From positions 1-38,445 of the forward strand of contig SFRL01000055.1 of assembly GCA_004562765.1 (NCBI GenBank): a DNA stretch of 38,445 nt. The letters run 5' to 3'. The notes beneath the pieces are model-generated. The model was not told where the DNA came from, made no database searches, and was given only the letters and a program-made list of their open reading frames with translations. The DNA is from a bacterium. GTDB lineage: Bacteria > Bacillota > Clostridia > Lachnospirales > Lachnospiraceae. A program made the translations under genes and the position numbers. Of the stretch, positions 33,247 to 38,445 are shown one piece after another; within the stretch, counting starts at the first letter, position 1, and the number at the start of each line of letters is the position of its first letter.

Positions 33247-34254
33247 CTAATTTGACAGTTCCACCATCTTCTCAAGCACCTTCCGTGCTTTTCCGGAATC
33301 GATGGACTCTGCTGCCAGACGAATGCCGTCCGCAATGGAGTCCGCCAGTCCGCCAATATAGAGTGTCGCACCTGCGTTTAAGAGTACGACATCTCTTTTT
33401 GCGCCCGGCTCGGTTCCGTCTAAGATCGCTTTCGTGATCTTCGCATTTTCTGTGCCCTCTCCGCCTTGCAGGTCTGCAAGTGTACAGCGCTTCAGTCCAA
33501 ACTGCTCAGGCGTCACCTCAAACACCGTCACTTCACCATCTTTGATCTCCGCAACAGTCGTCGTTCCCGCCAGGTTAAACTCATCCATATGATTGTCGCC
33601 GCTGACAACGAAACCGCGCTCCACATCCAGACTTGCCATCACCTTCGCGATGGTCTCCGTCATCTTCGGATCATAGACACCGACCACCATCTTTTTCGCT
33701 CTGGAAGGATTTGAGAGAGGTCCTAAAATGTTGAATACGGTACGGATTCCCAGAGCTTTACGCACCGGTCCCACATACTTCATGCACGGATTGAAATACG
33801 GAGCCATCATAAAGCCGACACCGGCCTCCTCCACACATTTCTGTACGACAGCCGGATCAGCCGCGATATTGACACCAAGCGCCTCCAGCACATCTGCCGC
33901 CCCGGACTTGCTGGAAATGGAACGGTTGCCGTGCTTTGCCACGGGAAGTCCCGCGCCTGCCACAACAAAAGCTGAGGTTGTTGAGATATTAAAGGAAAAC
34001 GTGCGGTCTCCGCCGCTTCCGACCAGATCCACATAGTTCTCACATTTCGGTGAGATCGTATTTGCCTTGCTGCGGAGCACGGATGCAAAGCCGAGGATCT
34101 CATCCACGGTCTCACCCTTCATGCGAAGTGCGGTCAGAAAGCCAGCGATCTCGATCTCACTCTCCTGTCCGGTCAGGATCAGCTCTGCGACCCGCTCTGC
34201 CTCCTCTCTTGTCAGATCATTTCCGTCTACAACTGCTGCAATTGCTGTTTTCAT
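33247..34254 (-). CDS. trpD: Anthranilate phosphoribosyltransferase
   Basis: Second enzyme of tryptophan synthesis: couples anthranilate to phosphoribosyl pyrophosphate. The 335-residue protein has the signature VDLVGSGGDRTFSFNISTTS (PRPP-binding GTGGD variant), AKHGNRSISSKSGAADVLEA and MAPYFNPCMKYVGPVRKALG. Length normal. It is placed last in the operon, 19 bases after trpA, instead of next to trpG or trpC as usual. The transcript runs straight into the convergent HD-GYP gene with no terminator visible. Confidence 0.96.
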   Translation of the reverse strand: MKTAIAAVVDGNDLTREEAERVAELILTGQESEIEIAGFLTALRMKGETVDEILGFASVLRSKANTISPKCENYVDLVGSGGDRTFSFNISTTSAFVVAGAGLPVAKHGNRSISSKSGAADVLEALGVNIAADPAVVQKCVEEAGVGFMMAPYFNPCMKYVGPVRKALGIRTVFNILGPLSNPSRAKKMVVGVYDPKMTETIAKVMASLDVERGFVVSGDNHMDEFNLAGTTTVAEIKDGEVTVFEVTPEQFGLKRCTLADLQGGEGTENAKITKAILDGTEPGAKRDVVLLNAGATLYIGGLADSIADGIRLAAESIDSGKARKVLEKMVELSN

Positions 34255-34273
34255 AGTCTTTATCCTCCTGATT

Positions 34274-35074
34274 CTATAATCTGCTCATTTCCTGCTTAAA
34301 TGTACTGCAGTACTCTGCTGCCGCCTCCGGTGCGAAATTATTCTCCCGCAGCAGGTTGATAAAGTGTGATCCCACGATGGCTCCGTCGATGGAATCCTTC
34401 ATCGGCGCGATGTCCGATGCCTGTGTGATACCGAATCCCATCATGACCGGGATCGGGCTCTTAGCCTTGACATCCGCAAGGTAGTTTAAGATCTCCTTGT
34501 GGAAGGTGCCTGACTGACCGGTGACTCCCATGGAAGATACGCAGTACACAAATCCTCTGGCATCTTTTAAGATTTCCGGTATTCGCTGCTTGGAAACAGG
34601 ACTCACAAGCTGGATCAGGATCGTCTCGTCCTGTCCCTCTAAAAATCTTTTGATCTCCCCCTGCTCTTCCATCGGAAGATCCGGGATGATGAGTCCGTCC
34701 ACGCCGGCTTCACGACATTTTGTTACAAATTTCTCTACACCGTAATGACAGACCGTATTGTAATAAAGCATGAAGATCATCGGCAGTGCGCACCCCGATC
34801 CGCGCAGTTCCTCCACCGCGGTGAAACACTTATGGATATTTGTGCCTCCCATAATGGATTCGTAGCTTGCCTGTTGGATGACGGGACCGTCCGCGATGGG
34901 ATCGGAAAACGGCACACCGATCTCCACGATATCCGTTCCTGCTGCCTCCTGCGCTTTAATGATGGCCTTTGTCTTTTCCATGTCGGGAAGTCCGGCGGTC
35001 AGATAAGTGATAAATGCCTTTTCATTCTTTTCTTTTAACTGTTCCAGTTTTACTTCGATTCTATTTGTACTCAT
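34274..35074 (-). CDS. trpA: Tryptophan synthase alpha chain
   Basis: Cleaves indole-glycerol-phosphate to indole and glyceraldehyde-3-phosphate. The 266-residue TIM barrel has FITYLTAGLPDMEKT, DIVEIGVPFSDPIADGPVIQ with the catalytic Glu and Asp, DGLIIPDLPMEE, YCVSSMGVTG and GFGITQASD. Length normal (268 in E. coli). It lies 12 bases downstream of trpB. Confidence 0.97.
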   Translation of the reverse strand: MSTNRIEVKLEQLKEKNEKAFITYLTAGLPDMEKTKAIIKAQEAAGTDIVEIGVPFSDPIADGPVIQQASYESIMGGTNIHKCFTAVEELRGSGCALPMIFMLYYNTVCHYGVEKFVTKCREAGVDGLIIPDLPMEEQGEIKRFLEGQDETILIQLVSPVSKQRIPEILKDARGFVYCVSSMGVTGQSGTFHKEILNYLADVKAKSPIPVMMGFGITQASDIAPMKDSIDGAIVGSHFINLLRENNFAPEAAAEYCSTFKQEMSRL

Positions 35075-35086
35075 TTGCTTCCTCCT

Positions 35087-36277
35087 CTAATTCAGATAGC
35101 CCTTCCCTGCCAGATAATCTGCGATCGTGTTTACATCCTTGTCGCCGCGTCCGGACAGACAGACGATGATGCTCTGATCCGGTGTCATCTCCTTTGCCAG
35201 CTTAAACGCGTATGCCATCGCATGGGCGCTCTCGATCGCCGGAATAATGCCCTCCAGCTTGCACAGCTCCATCAGCGCGTCCATCGCCTCCACATCGGTG
35301 ATGGACACATATTCAGCTCTTCCGCTGTCCTTTAAGTATGCATGCTCCGGTCCGACACCGGGATAATCCAGTCCTGCGGAAATGGAATGTGCCAATTCCA
35401 CATTTCCGTCGTCGTCCTGCAGCAGATAGGATTTCATGCCGTGTAACACACCGGGCTTTCCGAGCGCCATTGCACTGGCATGTTTTCCGGTCTCGATACC
35501 GAGTCCCGCAGCCTCCACTCCGATGAGCCTCACGCTCTTTTCTTCAATAAAATCAGCAAACATTCCGATGGAATTGGAACCGCCGCCCACACATGCCATG
35601 ACTACATCCGGAAGTCCGCCGACCTCCTCCGCGTACTGTCTCTTTGCTTCACGGCTGATACAGCTCTGAAACTCCTTGACCATCTTCGGATACGGATACG
35701 GACCGACCGCAGACCCTATGATATAGAAGGTATCCTCCGCCGTCTTTGCCCATGTACGAATCGCTTCGTTCGTCGCATCCTTTAACGTATTGCTTCCGGA
35801 ATGTACCGGAACAACCGTCGCGCCAAGCATCTCCATGCGCATCACATTCAGCTTCTGGCGCTCGATATCCTCCGCACCCATGTACACGGTGCATTCCATG
35901 TTAAACAGCGCTGCTCCGGTAGCAGTTGCCACACCGTGCTGTCCGGCTCCGGTCTCCGCGATCACCTTTGTTTTTCCCATACGCTTCGCCAGCAGGATCT
36001 GTCCGATCACGTTGTTGATCTTGTGTGCACCGGTGTGGTTCAGATCCTCGCGCTTCAGGTAGATCTTCGTGCCGTATTTCTCTGATAAGCGCTCCGCAAA
36101 ATAAAGCGGTGTCTCACGTCCCACATACTGCTTTAAATAGTAGTGGTACTGCTTTAAGAATTCCGGATCGTGGATCGCCTCCTCAAATGCTGCGTCCACC
36201 TCCGCCAGCGTGTTCATCAGCGATTCTGATACGAACTGCCCACCAAATTGTCCATAATAAGCTTTTTCGTTACTCAT
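35087..36277 (-). CDS. trpB: Tryptophan synthase beta chain
   Basis: PLP enzyme that condenses indole with serine. The 396-residue protein has YFAERLSEKYGTKIYLKRED, LNHTGAHKINNVIGQ with the PLP-binding Lys, ETGAGQHGVATATGA, CVGGGSNSIGMFADF and CLSGRGDKDV. It is a TrpB1-type sequence. The start overlaps the trpF stop by 8 bases (ATGAGTAA), giving translational coupling. Confidence 0.98.
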   Translation of the reverse strand: MSNEKAYYGQFGGQFVSESLMNTLAEVDAAFEEAIHDPEFLKQYHYYLKQYVGRETPLYFAERLSEKYGTKIYLKREDLNHTGAHKINNVIGQILLAKRMGKTKVIAETGAGQHGVATATGAALFNMECTVYMGAEDIERQKLNVMRMEMLGATVVPVHSGSNTLKDATNEAIRTWAKTAEDTFYIIGSAVGPYPYPKMVKEFQSCISREAKRQYAEEVGGLPDVVMACVGGGSNSIGMFADFIEEKSVRLIGVEAAGLGIETGKHASAMALGKPGVLHGMKSYLLQDDDGNVELAHSISAGLDYPGVGPEHAYLKDSGRAEYVSITDVEAMDALMELCKLEGIIPAIESAHAMAYAFKLAKEMTPDQSIIVCLSGRGDKDVNTIADYLAGKGYLN

Positions 36278-36968
36278 AATTTTTCACCTTTCTCACAAAC
36301 TGTTTTATTTTTTCCTCGTCCTTGCCACTGCCGTAATCTTTCTCTACACCGGAACTGACATCTACGATGTCCGGTGTAAAGATCCGGATGCCCTCTGCCA
36401 CATTCGAGGGGGTCAGTCCCCCGGCAAGCACCAGTTTCTTGTTTCCGAATAATGCCTTGATCTGATCCACACTGCTGTTGTTCCAGTCAAAGGTCTTTCC
36501 GCTGCCAAATTCAGCACCGTCCAGAACATACGCTTCGATCAGCTGATCCTCCAGCCGTTCCCGCTCCTTTTGCTCCTCCACTGACTCGTCTGCAGGTGAT
36601 GCATGCGCCTCCGCTTCATTGTGATTTGCAAGGTTGAATGCCCGCCAGATCGGCAGCCTGCATTCCCTTAACACCTCCATCGAAAGTGTTTTATGCACTT
36701 GCAAAACATCAAATCCGGCAATCTCGATCTTACGAAGTTCATCCACCGTCGGACTCACCGTGACGGCCACCGTCTTTACCGAAGGATACAGACTCTTCTT
36801 GATCATGATCGCATCCATCAGGCTGACATTCCGCCTGCTCTTCTCATAAAAAACAAATCCTGCATAGTCCACGCCTGCCGCATTCAGCCAGTCCGCTTCC
36901 TTCATGGTAGTGATCCCGCAGATCTTGACCTTCGGCGGGTCTGCTGCGCCTTGCTGCTTCTGCTCCAT
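36270..36968 (-). CDS. trpF: Phosphoribosylanthranilate isomerase
   Basis: Isomerises phosphoribosylanthranilate. The 232-residue TIM barrel has VKICGITTMKEADWL with the catalytic Cys, YAGFVFYEKSRRNVS, VDELRKIEIAGFDVLQVHK and the phosphate-binding end LAGGLTPSNVAEGI with DVSSGVEKDYGSKD-like close. It is about 25 residues longer than usual because of a charged insert near residues 115-145 (ASPADESVEEQKERERLEDQ). Start at 36968 has AGGAGG 6 bases upstream; an earlier ATG at 37010 would overlap trpC. Confidence 0.95.
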   Translation of the reverse strand: MEQKQQGAADPPKVKICGITTMKEADWLNAAGVDYAGFVFYEKSRRNVSLMDAIMIKKSLYPSVKTVAVTVSPTVDELRKIEIAGFDVLQVHKTLSMEVLRECRLPIWRAFNLANHNEAEAHASPADESVEEQKERERLEDQLIEAYVLDGAEFGSGKTFDWNNSSVDQIKALFGNKKLVLAGGLTPSNVAEGIRIFTPDIVDVSSGVEKDYGSGKDEEKIKQFVRKVKNYE

Positions 36969-36978
36969 CTCACACCTC

Positions 36979-37752
36979 CTACAACGACTTCCAGTGGTCT
37001 GCCAGAGCACGTGGATCCTTCGCTTCCATCAATGCTCGCCCGATCAGAAATGCATCCACCTGCTGCTCCTTTAGCAGCCGGATATCATCGTCTGTGATGA
37101 TCCCGCTCTCCGCCACAAAGCATTTTTCCTTCGGAACCATCGGGCGGAGCCGCACCGTGTTGTCCAGGGAGATTGTAAAGTCCTTCAAGTTCCGGTTATT
37201 GACACCGATGATCTTTGCATCCAGCTTTAATGCCCGCTCAACCTCCGCTTCATCATGTGTTTCCACCAGCGCATCCATACCGAGTTCATATGCAAGTGCA
37301 TAAAAATCTTTCATCTGCACATCGTCTAAGATCGCTGCGATCAGCAGGATCGCGTCCGCTCCGATCGCCTTTGCCTCGTAAAACTGGTACTCATCGATCA
37401 TGAAATCCTTGCGGATCATCGGAAGATCCGTCTGTCTGCGGATCTCCTTAAAGTCATCCACATGTCCGTGGAAGTGGTCCTCCTCCGTCAGACAGGAGAT
37501 GGCATCTACCGAGGCACTGTAATCCGCAATACGTGTTTTCAGCGATACCTTGCTTGTGATCGTGCCGAGGCTGGGCGATGCCTTTTTGAACTCCCCGATG
37601 ATGGAAATACCCGGCTTCTTCAGATTGTCATAAAAGCTTCTGCCTGCCGTTTCGCTCTCCTCTGCCATGCGACGCATCGCGTACAGATCGATCTGCTTTT
37701 TCTGCTCCTTCAAACGTATTTTTTTATCTGCTACGATCTCATCCAAAATCAT
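36979..37752 (-). CDS. trpC: Indole-3-glycerol phosphate synthase
   Basis: Closes the indole ring of tryptophan. The 257-residue TIM barrel begins MILDEIVADKKIRLKEQKK and has IGEFKKASPSLGTI, catalytic IRKDFMIDEYQFYEA, ALVETHDEAEVERAL, GVNNRNLKDF and AESGI. It is the monofunctional form. It starts 2 bases after the trpG stop (TAGAGATG), indicating coupling. Confidence 0.97.
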   Translation of the reverse strand: MILDEIVADKKIRLKEQKKQIDLYAMRRMAEESETAGRSFYDNLKKPGISIIGEFKKASPSLGTITSKVSLKTRIADYSASVDAISCLTEEDHFHGHVDDFKEIRRQTDLPMIRKDFMIDEYQFYEAKAIGADAILLIAAILDDVQMKDFYALAYELGMDALVETHDEAEVERALKLDAKIIGVNNRNLKDFTISLDNTVRLRPMVPKEKCFVAESGIITDDDIRLLKEQQVDAFLIGRALMEAKDPRALADHWKSL

Positions 37753-37754
37753 CT

Positions 37755-38324
37755 CTAAATCACCCCGTTTACAAAATTCTCAACCATCCGCTTTCCGTGC
37801 TCCGTGTAGATGGACTCGGGATGGAACTGTAAGCCTACCACCGGAAACTCTTTATGTCTCATCGCCATGATCTCGCCGTCTGCGGTGCTTGCCAGCACAC
37901 GCAGGCAATCGGGAAGGTCACCGGACTGTACCGCCAATGAATGATAGCGCGCCACCTTGATGGGTGTATCAATGCCGGTAAAGATACTGCTGCCGTCGTG
38001 ATCGATCAGCGACTGCTTGCCGTGGAACAGCTGTTTCGCGTATGAAACCGTGCCGCCCAGTGCCTGACCAATGCACTGATGCCCGAGGCAGATGCCGAGG
38101 ATCGGGATCTTGTCATAAAATTCTTTCACCACATCCATGCAGATGCCCGCCTCGGAAGGGCTTTTGGGTCCGGGTGAAAGCACGATGCGCTCCGGCTTCA
38201 TCTGACGGATCTCTTCAATCGTGATCTTGTCGTTTCTCACAACCTTGATGTCATCCGCAAAAATTCCAATGTACTGATACAGGTTAAAAGTAAATGAATC
38301 GTAATTGTCAATCAGTAAAATCAT
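37755..38324 (-). CDS. trpG: Anthranilate synthase component II (glutamine amidotransferase)
   Basis: Supplies ammonia to TrpE by splitting glutamine. The 189-residue class I amidotransferase has LLIDNYDSFTFNLYQY, LSPGPKSPSEAG, ILGICLGHQCIGQALGG with the nucleophile Cys and QFHPESIYTEHGKR with the catalytic His-Glu. It could also serve aminodeoxychorismate synthase (pabA), but the trp neighbours favour trpG. GGAGGAGG precedes the ATG. No trpE is visible in the 120 bases upstream that remain in the window. Confidence 0.95.
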   Translation of the reverse strand: MILLIDNYDSFTFNLYQYIGIFADDIKVVRNDKITIEEIRQMKPERIVLSPGPKSPSEAGICMDVVKEFYDKIPILGICLGHQCIGQALGGTVSYAKQLFHGKQSLIDHDGSSIFTGIDTPIKVARYHSLAVQSGDLPDCLRVLASTADGEIMAMRHKEFPVVGLQFHPESIYTEHGKRMVENFVNGVI

Positions 38325-38339
38325 AGGTTTTCCTCCTCC

Positions 38340-38372
38340 ACCAGCGTGGTAGTGTCAAAAACTACCCGTTTT
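38340..38372 (-). promoter_or_regulatory. Alternative hairpins in the trpG leader
   Basis: On the minus-strand RNA GGTAGT pairs with ACTACC across a 7-base loop (38355-38373), and ACCA pairs with TGGT (about 38345-38358) just before the ribosome site. The two stems share the ACC segment, so they are mutually exclusive. A regulatory role is only inferred. Confidence 0.35.
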
Positions 38373-38408
38373 TATTGTTCTAAAATCCTTTAAAACCTTG
38401 ATTTATTG

Positions 38409-38445
38409 GAGGTTTGCAAATAAAATGAGCAATTACCTCCTTTTT
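38409..38445 (+). terminator. Possible plus-strand terminator at the right edge
   Basis: GGAGGT and TTGC pair with GCAA and ACCTCC with a small bulge, followed by TTTTT at the window end. No plus-strand gene is visible immediately before it, so it may instead be a leader structure. Confidence 0.4.

Noticed and set aside
38425..38445. A plus-strand ATG after GGAGG at the right edge
   Set aside because: The spacing is 12 bases, only seven codons are visible and the region folds as a hairpin followed by T residues.

Overview
The window comes from a low-to-mid-GC Firmicute, most likely a spore-forming gut Lachnospiraceae. The basis is strong AGGAGG-type ribosome sites, TTGACA/TATAAT promoters, a full-length spoIVA, and a B12-independent-type bacterial microcompartment (BMC) locus joined to rhamnose genes. 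Nearly everything is on the minus strand; only a CLC channel gene and an HD-GYP gene are on the plus strand. Coding density is high and no gene-free stretch exceeds 300 bases. I saw no tRNA, rRNA, CRISPR array or insertion sequence.

Layout. 0-9.7 kb holds housekeeping genes: rpsU, alaS with a tiny membrane-protein gene before it, a purine-salvage run (punA, an SAH/MTA-deaminase-like amidohydrolase, a metallo-beta-lactamase-fold protein, rnhA), a Phd/PIN toxin-antitoxin pair with a clear double operator, a YdcF/DUF218 protein and a MATE exporter. 9.7-12.2 kb holds spoIVA with a sigma-E-like promoter and a broken diacylglycerol-kinase-like gene. 12.2-22.2 kb is the BMC locus, read leftwards: a broken glycyl-radical activase, class II aldolase, HbpS/PduO-C-like protein, CoA-acylating aldehyde dehydrogenase, Zn alcohol dehydrogenase, four BMC-H shell proteins, PduL, a BMC-P vertex protein, a PduS/RnfC-like flavo-Fe-S protein, a broken PduT-like BMC-T and a DeoR regulator. 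22.3-28.3 kb holds proC, an Fe-alcohol dehydrogenase, rhaA, rhaB and an AraC-type regulator. 28.3-33.2 kb holds a CLC transporter, an eutS-eutP-AI-2E-transporter operon and an HD-GYP phosphodiesterase. 33.2-38.4 kb holds tryptophan genes in the order trpG-C-F-B-A-D.

How the parts fit. RhaA and RhaB would make L-rhamnulose-1-phosphate. The BMC aldolase would split it to DHAP and lactaldehyde inside or at the shell. The alcohol dehydrogenase, acylating aldehyde dehydrogenase and PduL can process lactaldehyde or propionaldehyde with internal CoA and NAD recycling. The usual glycyl-radical propanediol dehydratase of such loci is absent here and its presumed activase carries an out-of-frame loss of its GGE motif. 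Either the dehydratase is elsewhere, or this compartment has been reduced to an aldolase/lactaldehyde-dismutating form. Three separate genes in 10 kb (activase, pduT-like, dagK-like) look intact except for one short out-of-frame internal loss, which is either real decay or an assembly problem and should be settled first. Other notable points are a BMC-H gene with an apparent internal second start, and a TGTGGWTTTT-like motif shared by three BMC-related promoters.
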